Origin: Vibrio orientalis CIP 102891 = ATCC 33934 | GTDB lineage: Bacteria; Pseudomonadota; Gammaproteobacteria; Enterobacterales; Vibrionaceae | NCBI RefSeq assembly: GCF_000176235.1 | Contig: NZ_ACZV01000005.1 | Location: 1,922,001-1,986,000 of the forward strand | DNA length: 64,000 nucleotides | Reading direction: 5' to 3' | Shown: positions 7,538 through 15,805 of the stretch, one piece after another | Position numbering within the stretch: the first letter of the stretch is position 1 | Layout of the letters: the number at the start of each line of letters is the position of its first letter | The notes under the pieces: model-generated | Told to the model about the DNA's origin: nothing | The model's input: only the letters and a program-made list of their open reading frames with translations | Database searches by the model: none | Program-made: the position numbers and the translations under genes

Positions 7538-8800
7538 TTAGAAAGATAGGAAGAAGCCAGCAATTGTCGCTGCCATCAGGTTAGATAGTGTACCAGCACA
7601 AACCGCTTTAACACCCATACGAGCGATGTCATGACGACGTGCAGGAGCAAGGCTACCTAGACCACCTAGTAGAATCGCGATAGAAGAAAGGTTTGCGAAA
7701 CCACATAGTGCGAATGCGATGATTGCTTGAGTCTTCTCAGACATTACTGCACCTGTTGCTGGAACAACTTGTGCCGCATCACCAACGTAAGGTACGAAGT
7801 TTAGGTACGCTACGAATTCGTTTACAACCAGTTTTTGACCGATGAAAGAACCAGCAAATGTTGCTTCAGCCCATGGCACACCAATTAGGAATGCTAGAGG
7901 AGCGAACAACCAACCTAGTAGTAGTTCTAGAGTTAGGTTCTCCATACCGAACCAACCGCCAACGCCACCTAGGATGCCGTTAACTAGCGCGATTAGACCA
8001 ACGAATGCTAGTAGCATTGCGCCAACGTTAAGTGCTAGTTGTAGACCAACTGATGCACCGCCTGCTGCTGCGTCGATAACGTTAGCTGGCTTGTCGTCAC
8101 CACCATCAATGTTGTTGTCCAAATCTTCGTCTGGAGTATCAACTTCAGGCTTGATGATTTTAGCGAATAGTAGACCACCAGGTGCTGCCATGAATGATGC
8201 TGCTACAAGGTACTCTAGAGGTACACCCATAGATGCGTAACCTGCTAGTACACCACCAGCAACTGACGCTAGACCACCACACATTACTGCAAATAGCTCA
8301 GATTGAGTCATTTTTGGTACAAACGGGCGAACCACTAGAGGTGCTTCTGTTTGACCTACGAAAATGTTAGCTGCTGCAGACATTGACTCGGCACGTGAAG
8401 TACCTAGTGCTTTTTGTAGACCGCCACCAAGAATCTTGATAACCCACTGCATCACACCGATGTAGTAAAGTACAGAAATTAGCGCAGAGAAGAAGATTAG
8501 CGTTGGTAGTACTTGGAAAGCAAAGATGAAACCGATACCGTCAACTGAGAAGTTAACTAGGCTGCCGAATAGGAAACCAGTACCGTCTTTACCGTAATCG
8601 ATAACGTTCTGTACACCAGCTGAAAAACCAGCTAGAAGGTCACGACCCCATGGTACGTAAAGAACGAAACCACCGATGATAAATTGGATAGCAAATGCGC
8701 CACCCACAGTTCTTAGATTGATAGCTTTGCGGTTATCTGACAGTAGTAATGCAAGTCCTAGCAATACTGCCATGCCGACTAGGCTCATAAACAGGCTCAT
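7538..8800 (-). CDS. nupC: Concentrative nucleoside transporter NupC (CNT family)
   Basis: An inner-membrane Na+- or H+-coupled nucleoside importer. The 420 residues are strongly hydrophobic with repeated TM segments. The CNT substrate-site motif GQTEAP is at 149-154, and the second-half NEFVAY motif and SSIAILLGGLG are present. The protein reads as a close relative of the structurally characterised V. cholerae vcCNT, which is Na+-coupled. It lies directly upstream of the deo operon in the same orientation but has its own terminator and a CRP-type promoter. This fits uptake and breakdown of nucleosides being regulated together but transcribed separately. Confidence 0.95.
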   Translation of the reverse strand: MSLFMSLVGMAVLLGLALLLSDNRKAINLRTVGGAFAIQFIIGGFVLYVPWGRDLLAGFSAGVQNVIDYGKDGTGFLFGSLVNFSVDGIGFIFAFQVLPTLIFFSALISVLYYIGVMQWVIKILGGGLQKALGTSRAESMSAAANIFVGQTEAPLVVRPFVPKMTQSELFAVMCGGLASVAGGVLAGYASMGVPLEYLVAASFMAAPGGLLFAKIIKPEVDTPDEDLDNNIDGGDDKPANVIDAAAGGASVGLQLALNVGAMLLAFVGLIALVNGILGGVGGWFGMENLTLELLLGWLFAPLAFLIGVPWAEATFAGSFIGQKLVVNEFVAYLNFVPYVGDAAQVVPATGAVMSEKTQAIIAFALCGFANLSSIAILLGGLGSLAPARRHDIARMGVKAVCAGTLSNLMAATIAGFFLSF

Positions 8801-8865
8801 AGTTTATGACTTCCTTATATGTTATTTGTTGGCGTGTTACAAAATGGAGCTCAAAAAGCGGGGCA

Positions 8866-8871
8866 ATTATA
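8866..8871 (-). promoter_or_regulatory. -10 box of the nupC promoter
   Basis: A perfect TATAAT on the minus strand, 66 bp before the nupC ATG. No good -35 is visible at 17 bp, as expected for a CRP-dependent promoter. The predicted transcript start is near 8859. Confidence 0.55.
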
Positions 8872-8944
8872 CTCATCCGGCCAATGATAAAGTAATGCCA
8901 CCCTCACAGTTTCTAATAAGATTCATGACCCATTCACTCATTTA

Positions 8945-8960
8945 CGTGAACGAGATCACC
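8945..8960. promoter_or_regulatory. CRP-binding site upstream of nupC
   Basis: GTGA-ACGAGA-TCAC with the exact 6-bp spacer. Its centre is about 93 bp upstream of the predicted nupC start, a class I CRP position. CRP control of nupC is known in E. coli; here it is inferred from the site. Confidence 0.65.
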
Positions 8961-9004
8961 TTTAAGGCTTTAGGTAATCATCAATCGAACAATTTATTTA
9001 GAAA

Positions 9005-9778
9005 TTATTCACAAATACCGAACGCTGAATTGCTATTTTTCCAAACGATTTCAGCAATCGTTTGCCTTGACATTCCCTTAAGAGATGCGAGGCAGGCCAA
9101 AATTTCACCTATCATCTTCGGGTGATTAGGCTTGCCCTGATACCCATTTAATGGCATGTCCGGTGAATCCGTTTCTAACACTAACTTTTCAATGGGCAGG
9201 CTAACTATAGCTTGTCTGGTTTTGTTTGCCCTTGGATAGGTGATCACACCACCGACTCCGATGTAAAAACCGAGCTCAATAAATTGCATCGCTTGCTGAT
9301 AGCTACCCGAAAAACCGTGCAAAATACCACCATATTGAAACCTTTCTTGCTTCAAAATTTGCACCATTCGGTTGTGTGTTTTCCGGCAATGGAGAATAAG
9401 CGGAAGTTGATAATATGTTGCAAGAGCGACCTGTTCGATAAACACCTTTTCTTGAAGAACCATATCGACCTCCACCATCGCATCTAAGCCACACTCACCC
9501 ACGGCGACGCACTGATTTCCACGCTGGTTAAGCAGCTCTTTTAAGGTAGGCAATTCATCAATACTTTGTTGATGAAGAAAGTAAGGGTGGATTCCGAGTG
9601 CAAAGTAGATGCTGGCATGCTCTGCCGCCATTTGTTGCACTTGGGCCCAATTACTTGAACCAATAGATGGGACAACAAAGCGCGAGACACCTTGCGCATT
9701 GGCTGACTTAAGTTGAGCGTCAAAGTCGCCTTGGAAGATGTCAAAGTCGAAATGACAGTGGGTATCAAAAAGGCGCAT
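9005..9778 (-). CDS. TatD-family metal-dependent hydrolase (YjjV-like)
   Basis: A 257-residue TIM-barrel amidohydrolase-fold protein. The metal ligands are visible: HCH at 7-9 (FDTHCHFD), Glu95 in GECGLD, LILHCRK, GILHGFSGS and the terminal LETDSPDMP aspartate. TatD relatives are metal-dependent nucleases or hydrolases, and the YjjV branch, which sits near the deo region in E. coli, is the closest fit by motif wording. The exact substrate is unknown. Its ATG overlaps the stop of the preceding 48-residue ORF (TAATG), so translation is probably coupled. Confidence 0.88.
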   Translation of the reverse strand: MRLFDTHCHFDFDIFQGDFDAQLKSANAQGVSRFVVPSIGSSNWAQVQQMAAEHASIYFALGIHPYFLHQQSIDELPTLKELLNQRGNQCVAVGECGLDAMVEVDMVLQEKVFIEQVALATYYQLPLILHCRKTHNRMVQILKQERFQYGGILHGFSGSYQQAMQFIELGFYIGVGGVITYPRANKTRQAIVSLPIEKLVLETDSPDMPLNGYQGKPNHPKMIGEILACLASLKGMSRQTIAEIVWKNSNSAFGICE

Positions 9779-9924
9779 TACTTTTGCGCCTTAGTTTTAT
9801 CAGAGTTCTCAGAACTCGGGTCAGTGCGATAAGGAACACAGCTGCGCTTATACTCGGGGGTCAATCCAAGAGACGAACACCACGCATCATACTTTGCTAA
9901 TTGACGCTTCAACCAACTGCGCAT
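9778..9924 (-). CDS. Small protein, probable DUF5363 family
   Basis: A 48-residue ORF beginning MRSWLKRQLAKYDAW and containing TPEYKRSCVPYRTDP. The ATG at 9924 is preferred over the one at 9930 because the AAGGGG Shine-Dalgarno is too close to the latter. The stop TAA overlaps the tatD-like ATG, and the start lies 12 bp after the yaaA stop, giving a tight three-gene operon. The KYDxWC...LTPExKRSCVPYRTDP wording fits my memory of the small DUF5363 family found in Vibrionaceae and Pasteurellaceae. Its function is unknown. It has no TM segment, has a basic N-terminus and two cysteines. Confidence 0.7.
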   Translation of the reverse strand: MRSWLKRQLAKYDAWCSSLGLTPEYKRSCVPYRTDPSSENSDKTKAQK

Positions 9925-9936
9925 CCCCATCCCCTT

Positions 9937-10713
9937 CTATTTCTGCTCTTCTCGCTTAAAGACTAGCTCAGTCGGTGTTGATTCTTCTTCTACAAAGTAA
10001 TAGCCCGCGGTATCAAATTTGGTTAAGTCCGCGACGCTAGAGATACGATTCTCAATGATGTAACGCGCCATCATACCGCGCGCTTTTTTAGCGTAGAAGC
10101 TGATCACTTTATATTGGCCATTCTTACAATCTTTAAATACCGGCGTAATCACCTGCGCATCTAACGCTTTTGGTTTTACCGCTTTGAAGTATTCATTCGA
10201 TGCAAGGTTGATAAGCACGTTATCGCCTTGGGCTTCGATAGCTTCATTGAGCTTCTCAGTGATAACGTTACCCCAGAATTGATAAAGGTTGCTGCCTTTA
10301 TCATTCGCCAGCTTGGTACCCATCTCTAAGCGATATGGCTGCATCAAGTCGAGAGGCTTAAGTAAACCATACAGGCCAGAGAGCATGCGTAAATGCTCTT
10401 GTGCATAAGCAAAGTCCTCTTCAGACAGAGATTGGGCATCTAGGCCAGTATAAACATCGCCTTTAAACGCAAGAATCGCTTGGCGCGAGTTATCCGTCGT
10501 AAACTCTTCACTCCACTCTTGAAAGCGGCCAACGTTTAAATCGGCAATCTTGTCACTCACTTTCATCAAACTTGCAACGCCTGCAGGAGTGAGCTTGCGG
10601 CACACTTCAATCAGCTGTTTTGAGAACTCAACCAAATCTGGCTGAGTGAACTTCTCTGTCGCCAATGGGGATTCATAATCTAAGGTTTTCGCTGGAGAAA
10701 CGACGATTAACAT
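9937..10713 (-). CDS. yaaA: Peroxide stress protein YaaA (UPF0246)
   Basis: A 258-residue member of the YaaA/DUF328 family, which in E. coli is OxyR-regulated and lowers intracellular free iron to protect DNA during H2O2 stress. The N-terminal MLIVVSPAKTLD is the family hallmark. FKGDVYTGLDA, LSGLYGLLKPLD, NLASNEYFKAV and FYAKKARGMMARYI follow in the usual order. The YaaA fold binds DNA through a helix-hairpin-helix-like element, but the sequence alone does not show the activity. It is the first gene of a likely operon with the DUF5363 ORF and the tatD-like gene. Confidence 0.93.
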   Translation of the reverse strand: MLIVVSPAKTLDYESPLATEKFTQPDLVEFSKQLIEVCRKLTPAGVASLMKVSDKIADLNVGRFQEWSEEFTTDNSRQAILAFKGDVYTGLDAQSLSEEDFAYAQEHLRMLSGLYGLLKPLDLMQPYRLEMGTKLANDKGSNLYQFWGNVITEKLNEAIEAQGDNVLINLASNEYFKAVKPKALDAQVITPVFKDCKNGQYKVISFYAKKARGMMARYIIENRISSVADLTKFDTAGYYFVEEESTPTELVFKREEQK

Positions 10714-10759
10714 GACTTTACTCTATCCATATCTTTGTTTTATTGAGTTTAGGGTACAA

Positions 10760-10790
10760 AAAAAGCCATGCATTGTCTGCATGGCTTTTT
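10760..10790 (-). terminator. Intrinsic terminator after the AGCS symporter gene
   Basis: AAAAAGCCATGCA pairs with TGCATGGCTTTTT around a TTGTC loop, with T-runs on both strands. It lies between the symporter stop (10826) and yaaA. Confidence 0.9.
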
Positions 10791-10825
10791 GAATCGTTTT
10801 AATAGACGTTATCTATGGCGTTCGA

Positions 10826-12256
10826 TCAGTTTTTCTTATTCTGATCCCAAATACCATCTTCAAGCTGAGATTTCAGCTCAGGGAAGTCGTTCGAGTCAAA
10901 CGTTGGCACTTTACCTTCATCTAGCTGGCGGTTGTAGTCTTTCGCAAGCTTAATCACTATACCTGATAGTAGAAGAATCGCTACCAAGTTAACAATCGCC
11001 ATTAGACCCATAGAGACGTCTGCAAGAGCCCAAACAACCGGTAGCGATGCGACTGCACCAAACATCACCATACCTAACACGATGATACGGAAGATACCTA
11101 GGCCTGCTTTGTGGTTGTGCTCTAAGAAGATCAGGTTAGTTTCAGCGTAAGAGTAGTTAGCGATGATTGAAGTAAATGCGAAGAAGAAAATCGCTACTGC
11201 AACAAAGATTCCACCCCATTCACCCACTTGCGAACTTAGCGCGCTCTGAGTCAATTCGATACCCGTTACTTCACCATGCGGCACGTACTCTCCTGACATC
11301 AGGATGATTGCAACTGTCGCAGAACAGATAACAATCGTGTCCATGAATACACCTAGCATTTGCACATAACCTTGCGATGCTGGGTGCGGTGGGTAAGGCG
11401 TTGCCGATGCTGCTGCGTTAGGCGCAGAACCCATACCCGCTTCGTTTGAGAATAGACCGCGTTTGATACCGTTAATCATCGCTTGTGCAATTGCGTAACC
11501 CAAACCACCAGCAGCGGCTTCTTGTAGACCGAATGCACTCTTGATGATTAAGGTAAGAACAGCAGGAAGCTTCTCAATGTTCATCACCATAACGAACATT
11601 GCCAGTAGCAAGTAAGCTAATGCCATGATTGGAACGACTAACTCTGCTACACGTGCAATACGCTTGATGCCGCCAAAAATCACTACCGATGAAAGTAGCA
11701 CAACTACAGCACCTACGTAGGTGTCTTCCCAACCGAATGCGTTGTGCATCGCGTTTGCGATAGAGTTCGCTTGTACTGCGTTAAACACAAGACCGAATGC
11801 GATAATTAGGAATACAGAGAACAGTACGCCCATCCAACGCATACCTAGGCCTTTCTCCATGTAGTATGCAGGACCGCCACGGTAGTTGCCGTCGTCATCT
11901 TTGGTTTTGTATAGCTGCGCTAAGGTACTTTCAGCGAATGATGTCGCCATACCTAGCATGGCGATAAGCCACATCCAGAAAATAGCACCTGGACCACCAG
12001 CAGTAAGCGCTACGGCGACACCGGCCATATTACCGGTACCAACACGTGCAGCTAAACTAGTACAAAGAGCTTGGAAAGAAGAGATACCAGCTTTGTCTGC
12101 TTTACGGCTGTTCTTTAAGACTGAGAACATGTGGCCAAAGTGACGGAATTGGATAAAGCCCAAACGGACTGTAAAGTAGATTCCAACACCGACTAGAAGA
12201 TAAACAAGAATGGAGCCCCATAGCAGGTCATTCATTAAATTAATTAAGTCTGTCAT
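10826..12256 (-). CDS. Alanine/glycine:cation symporter (AGCS family)
   Basis: An inner-membrane Na+-coupled transporter for alanine or glycine. The 476-residue protein has about ten TM segments. AGCS hallmarks are GTGNMAGVAVALTAGGPGAIFWMW in the N-terminal half, GGPAYYMEKGLG and the GLFSNEAGMGSAPNAAA signature. The frame runs on to 12328, but the ATG at 12256 is chosen because TGAGGA lies just upstream and the hydrophobic start MTDLINLMNDLLWGS is family-like. I looked for a glycine riboswitch upstream, as exists before one V. cholerae paralogue, and found none. The C-terminal tail is acidic and hydrophilic. Confidence 0.9.
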   Translation of the reverse strand: MTDLINLMNDLLWGSILVYLLVGVGIYFTVRLGFIQFRHFGHMFSVLKNSRKADKAGISSFQALCTSLAARVGTGNMAGVAVALTAGGPGAIFWMWLIAMLGMATSFAESTLAQLYKTKDDDGNYRGGPAYYMEKGLGMRWMGVLFSVFLIIAFGLVFNAVQANSIANAMHNAFGWEDTYVGAVVVLLSSVVIFGGIKRIARVAELVVPIMALAYLLLAMFVMVMNIEKLPAVLTLIIKSAFGLQEAAAGGLGYAIAQAMINGIKRGLFSNEAGMGSAPNAAASATPYPPHPASQGYVQMLGVFMDTIVICSATVAIILMSGEYVPHGEVTGIELTQSALSSQVGEWGGIFVAVAIFFFAFTSIIANYSYAETNLIFLEHNHKAGLGIFRIIVLGMVMFGAVASLPVVWALADVSMGLMAIVNLVAILLLSGIVIKLAKDYNRQLDEGKVPTFDSNDFPELKSQLEDGIWDQNKKN

Positions 12257-12328
12257 AACATCCTCATATTGAGTTTTCGCTAATCTTTGCTTCCAAGCCT
12301 TCCATCTGACCGCCTTACTAAGTGTCAA

Positions 12329-12962
12329 GATTGCTTAGTATTGGTATTGTTATATTGTGCAGTCTAGATCTGTAAAACTCGCTTCATGCTTCCATTTTAC
12401 GTATCAGCGTATTTTTTGACGGGCGGATAATGCAGTGAAGAACGACAAAAATCAATATGCAACTAGCTACATTAAAATGTTATTTTTCACTAGATGGTCA
12501 CCAGTAATTAACAGCCACTTACACATACCAGCAATCAAAACAGAACATTCCATTAATTTCTCACCAACATTCCTTGAATCACGCTGCTGAGTATTCCCTC
12601 TATACCGACTCAGCGACAATGCCTTGCATTATAAGGCGTCCAACTCATTATAAAAAACAGCACGCTGTAAAGTGGCGCACTATGCTCCAATTTTATATGT
12701 GCATAATTGAACTTGTCATCTCTAAGTCAAAATTCACACACAGAATTAACATACCGCTAGAGACAATTTAATCGTTTTCGTCGAATCAAATGCTCAAAAA
12801 AACAGCGAATAGACCCGATTTTTTTGTGACTCCCTCAGACAATATGCGTAAAAACTTCATTGAAACGTAACAAATGAGAAACGAATCAAAGTTAGGTTAG
12901 TTTTAGATATGGTATTAAAAACATGCCCGATTAAAGGAAAGATGATCATAAAGAGGTAGCTT
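12329..12962. other. Long divergent intergenic region
   Basis: About 630 bp of AT-rich sequence between the symporter gene (minus) and the DUF3545 gene (plus). Two minus-strand TATAAT matches (12628-12633, 12647-12652) could serve the symporter but lack good -35 boxes. GCCTT..AAGGC (12621-12637) is a short inverted repeat. No convincing gene or RNA was found. Confidence 0.5.
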
Positions 12963-13145
12963 ATGGAAGGCTTAAACTTTGACGAAATTTTCGAACAGGA
13001 CTTACCGAGAGGTAGAGCTAGTCGCTCAAAACCTGTGAAGCGCAAATGGCGAGAAATTGAAGCAATTAAAGATCGCCAACGCTTGCAAAAAGAACTGATG
13101 GATATGGATATCGGCTATGATGATTTAAACGCAGCCGAATACTGA
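12963..13145 (+). CDS. DUF3545 family small protein
   Basis: A 60-residue protein, MEGLNFDEIFEQDLPRGRAS at the start, then a very basic segment (SKPVKRKWREIEAIKDRQRL) and an acidic tail. It matches my memory of DUF3545, a short family conserved in Vibrio and related genera with unknown function. The charge split and high helix propensity suggest a nucleic-acid- or protein-binding adaptor, but nothing proves it. The ATG has GAGGTAGCTT upstream, with good spacing. The gene stands alone and ends at a bidirectional terminator shared with the hemerythrin-like gene. Confidence 0.85.
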   Translation: MEGLNFDEIFEQDLPRGRASRSKPVKRKWREIEAIKDRQRLQKELMDMDIGYDDLNAAEY

Positions 13146-13150
13146 TTATT

Positions 13151-13177
13151 AAAAAAGAGGCATTACGCCTCTTTTTT
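13151..13177. terminator. Bidirectional intrinsic terminator
   Basis: AAAAAAGAGGC-ATTAC-GCCTCTTTTTT, a perfect 11-bp stem with A/T tracts on both sides. It serves the DUF3545 gene and the converging hemerythrin-like gene. Confidence 0.92.
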
Positions 13178-13181
13178 AATT

Positions 13182-13733
13182 TTAGATGCTTTCATGAGCA
13201 TTTTGACGGACACGCTCAGCGATCTGCTGATATTGCTCAGCGATGGTTTCGCCAAAAACAGGATCGTCTTCACACACGGTCCATTGCTCTTCGACGATTT
13301 GCCAATCTTTGGTGGTGAACGTTTCCATTAGATAGGGAAAGATGTGCTTCTCTTCCATTTCTAAGTGGCTTCGTTGCGCATTTAGGAATGACTCAAGTTG
13401 CTCAATGAACAAGCTTTGCGGCACTACGGCATCTTGGAGCACCATATCGACAATATTGAGAAACTCGTGCGTTTGCTCAGAGAGCGTTTTGTGCTCTAAC
13501 TCTAGGTTATCAATTCCCTTGTGATGACCATAATGAGTCAAGTAGTGGTGATATAAGATGTCCTCTTTAGGGTGATGTACCCTCTCAGAATGATTGGCTA
13601 GATAGTCGACAATCTCTCTTAACACACCATAGTTAACGCTGCGCTCATCTTTTAATACCGCTAATTTATGGCGCAATATGGCCAGTAGGCGCACCATATA
13701 GCCATGCTCACGCTTGATTCTTTCAATCATCAT
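13182..13733 (-). CDS. Hemerythrin-like domain protein
   Basis: A 183-residue four-helix protein with the spaced His/Glu residues of a di-iron hemerythrin site: His10 in KREHGYM, a NHSERVHHPKED cluster in helix 2, LELEHK in helix 3 and RSHLEMEEKHIFP in helix 4. Such proteins bind O2, NO or serve as iron/redox sensors; the role here is not known. No output domain is fused. The ATG at 13733 is preferred over the 13751 start because TAAGGAGAG lies upstream at good spacing; the next codon is also ATG. It is transcribed alone. Confidence 0.85.
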   Translation of the reverse strand: MMIERIKREHGYMVRLLAILRHKLAVLKDERSVNYGVLREIVDYLANHSERVHHPKEDILYHHYLTHYGHHKGIDNLELEHKTLSEQTHEFLNIVDMVLQDAVVPQSLFIEQLESFLNAQRSHLEMEEKHIFPYLMETFTTKDWQIVEEQWTVCEDDPVFGETIAEQYQQIAERVRQNAHESI

Positions 13734-13833
13734 AGTGTCTCTCCTTAACACTTACTTTTAATGAGTGTATTAGAGTATAAGAAGAGACGCTTTGATCTTG
13801 TTCAGATTTTAATCAGACACTTGTGAGTATCAG

Positions 13834-14520
13834 TTACACATTGACCTGCATCGGAAGCTGCCATTGAATCGTGCTCTGCCCCTGAGAGGCGAGAATTGCA
13901 TTAGTCTGAGAGAAGTGGCGGCAGCCAAAAAAGCCACGGTGTGCAGAAAGCGGTGACGGGTGAGGGCCTGACAACACATGGTGCTTTGCGCGATCGATAA
14001 AGCGACCTTTCTTTTGCGCATGTGCTCCCCATAGAAGAAACACAACCCCAGACTGATGTTGGTTGATTGCCTCTATGACTTTATCGGTAAAGGTCTCCCA
14101 ACCACTTTTTGCGTGTGAGTGTGCCTTACCTTGCTCTACCGTCAATACCGTATTAAGCAATAAGACACCTTGCTGCGCCCAACTTTGCAAATAGCCATGC
14201 GGTGGGATCTCAAACCCTTCAATGTCTTGAGCGAGTTCTTTGTACATATTGACCAGTGAAGGTGGCGTTTTTACCCCAGGTAAAACGGAGAAACATAACC
14301 CGTGGGCTTGATTAGGTCCATGGTAAGGATCTTGGCCAATGATCACGACTTTGACATCGGCAAACTCTGTCGCCTTAAACGCATTAAAAACGTCCGACGC
14401 TGGCGGGAATACCACTTTTCCGGCCGCACGCTCCGCCTCAACAAAAGAGAGCGTTTGCTGAAAGTACTCTTGCTGCTTTTCTACACCAATAACATCATGC
14501 CAGGTAAGTGAGGTATTCAT
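13834..14520 (-). CDS. ung: Uracil-DNA glycosylase Ung
   Basis: Ung removes uracil from DNA, starting base-excision repair. It is family 1: the water-activating loop GQDPYHG is at 62-68 with catalytic Asp64, the uracil-binding segment is LLLNTVLTVE and the minor-groove loop is HPSPLSAHRGFFG with the catalytic histidine. The length of 228 is that of E. coli (229). The neighbouring gene across a small gap is nfo, the AP endonuclease that would act on Ung's product, although each appears to have its own transcript. Confidence 0.97.
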   Translation of the reverse strand: MNTSLTWHDVIGVEKQQEYFQQTLSFVEAERAAGKVVFPPASDVFNAFKATEFADVKVVIIGQDPYHGPNQAHGLCFSVLPGVKTPPSLVNMYKELAQDIEGFEIPPHGYLQSWAQQGVLLLNTVLTVEQGKAHSHAKSGWETFTDKVIEAINQHQSGVVFLLWGAHAQKKGRFIDRAKHHVLSGPHPSPLSAHRGFFGCRHFSQTNAILASQGQSTIQWQLPMQVNV

Positions 14521-14584
14521 GACCCATTCCTTCTACTATATATGCGCTGTCATTGTCGCAAAAATAGTAGAAGGAACAAAGGGG

Positions 14585-14689
14585 TTAGTGTTTTTGAGGA
14601 GTACGGTAGTGACCTTGACCCGTAATATGTCGATTTGGCAAAGGTAGACGTACAGTGCGGCTCGAAACGTGAGAGTAAGTAAAAGGCAT
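14585..14689 (-). CDS. Candidate 34-residue small ORF between nfo and ung
   Basis: ATG at 14689 with GAGG 8 nt upstream, encoding a short basic peptide that starts MPFTYSHVSSRTVRLPLPNR and ends RTPQKH, stop TAA at 14585-14587. An in-frame ATG at 14716 would give 43 residues but lacks a Shine-Dalgarno. I do not recognise the family. The support is the ribosome binding site and the position on the same strand as its neighbours. The length is short enough for chance. Confidence 0.35.
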   Translation of the reverse strand: MPFTYSHVSSRTVRLPLPNRHITGQGHYRTPQKH

Positions 14690-14761
14690 AGTGGCATCCT
14701 CATATTGTGACTTCATAAAAAGCTATGAAAGATTAATGCCACATTGCTACATACTTCTCGA

Positions 14762-15637
14762 TTAAGCTAAAGCTTGCAGGTGGAACTGACGCATCGTTTC
14801 AATTTCTTGAGGCCAAAGTTCAGGCTCTATCGTCTCTAGAATCAAAGGGATACCATCAAATCGTGCATCTTTAGATATATACTCAAAACAGTCCCAGCCA
14901 ATTTCACCTTTGCCCAAAGCATGGTGCCTATCGACCTTGCCGCCTAAGGCAATCTTTGAGTCATTAATGTGCATTGCACGCAAATATTGCATCCCAACAA
15001 CGCGATCAAACTCAGCAAATGTCGCTTCACAAGCCTCGAGCGAACTTAAGTCATAGCCTGCGGCAAAGGTATGACAAGTATCAATACATACACCGACACG
15101 CGACTTATCTTCGACTTGTTCAATGATCTCGGCGAGGTGTTCGAAACGCCAACCAAGGTTCGTCCCCTGCCCTGCCGTGTTCTCAATCACTGCGACCACA
15201 TTAGAAACTGCTTGGTGTGCAAGATTGATCGATTCTGCGATTCTCGCTAAGCACTCTTTCTCAGATATCTTCTTTAAATGACTCCCAGGATGAAAATTCA
15301 GCAAGGTTAACCCGAGTTGCTCACAGCGTTCCATCTCATCAATAAAGGCTGCGCGTGATTTTTCCAACTTTTCCTCTTCCGGTGCGCCTAAGTTTATTAA
15401 ATAGGAATCATGAGGAAGAATCTGTTCGCTAGCAAAACCTAACATTTTGCAGTTAGCTTTAAATGCGCTGATGGTGCTAGCTTCAAGTGGTTTCGCCACC
15501 CACTGACGTTGATTCTTAGTAAAGAGCGCAAAGGCATTCGCACCGATCTCACGCGCACGCAATGGCGCTTGGTCAACCCCACCAGCCGCAGAGACATGCG
15601 CACCTATATACTTGTTACCTGTTGCTTTTTTAATCAT
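14762..15637 (-). CDS. nfo: Endonuclease IV Nfo
   Basis: An AP endonuclease and 3'-repair diesterase that cuts at abasic sites in DNA. The 291-residue TIM-barrel protein has the tri-zinc ligand motifs in order: GAHVS near the start, LLNFHPGSH, VIENTAGQG, GVCIDTCHTFAAGYD, MHINDSK, RHHALGKGEIG and PLILETIEP. The length matches the family (E. coli 285). It is divergent from grcA. No SOS or SoxS box was recognisable, but a 34-bp palindrome lies 76 bp upstream of its ATG. Confidence 0.96.
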   Translation of the reverse strand: MIKKATGNKYIGAHVSAAGGVDQAPLRAREIGANAFALFTKNQRQWVAKPLEASTISAFKANCKMLGFASEQILPHDSYLINLGAPEEEKLEKSRAAFIDEMERCEQLGLTLLNFHPGSHLKKISEKECLARIAESINLAHQAVSNVVAVIENTAGQGTNLGWRFEHLAEIIEQVEDKSRVGVCIDTCHTFAAGYDLSSLEACEATFAEFDRVVGMQYLRAMHINDSKIALGGKVDRHHALGKGEIGWDCFEYISKDARFDGIPLILETIEPELWPQEIETMRQFHLQALA

Positions 15638-15712
15638 TGTTACTTAATCACCTTTCACTTTCAGCCAGCCCCCTTTAAAACAGTTATTTAAAAGAGAGAG
15701 CTCAAACCTCCG

Positions 15713-15746
15713 ACTCATTTTGTAGTAAATTTACAACAAAATGAGT
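15713..15746. repeat. 34-bp near-perfect palindrome
   Basis: ACTCATTTTGTAGTAAA is mirrored by TTTACAACAAAATGAGT with 16 of 17 positions paired and no spacer at the centre. It lies 76 bp upstream of nfo and about 60 bp upstream of the distal FNR box of grcA. A loop-free palindrome suggests a protein-binding operator rather than a terminator. The regulator is unknown. Confidence 0.8.
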
Positions 15747-15805
15747 TATTAAATATTTTTTATATTATCAAATAAATTGTAACTATATTGTTTTCAAAGA
15801 TTTTA

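Noticed and set aside
12574..12771. A 65-codon frame upstream of the DUF3545 gene
   Set aside because: Composition is random-looking and there is no Shine-Dalgarno; it overlaps likely symporter promoter sequence.
12257..12962. Glycine riboswitch before the alanine/glycine symporter
   Set aside because: One V. cholerae paralogue has it, but none of the conserved core elements appears on the minus strand here.
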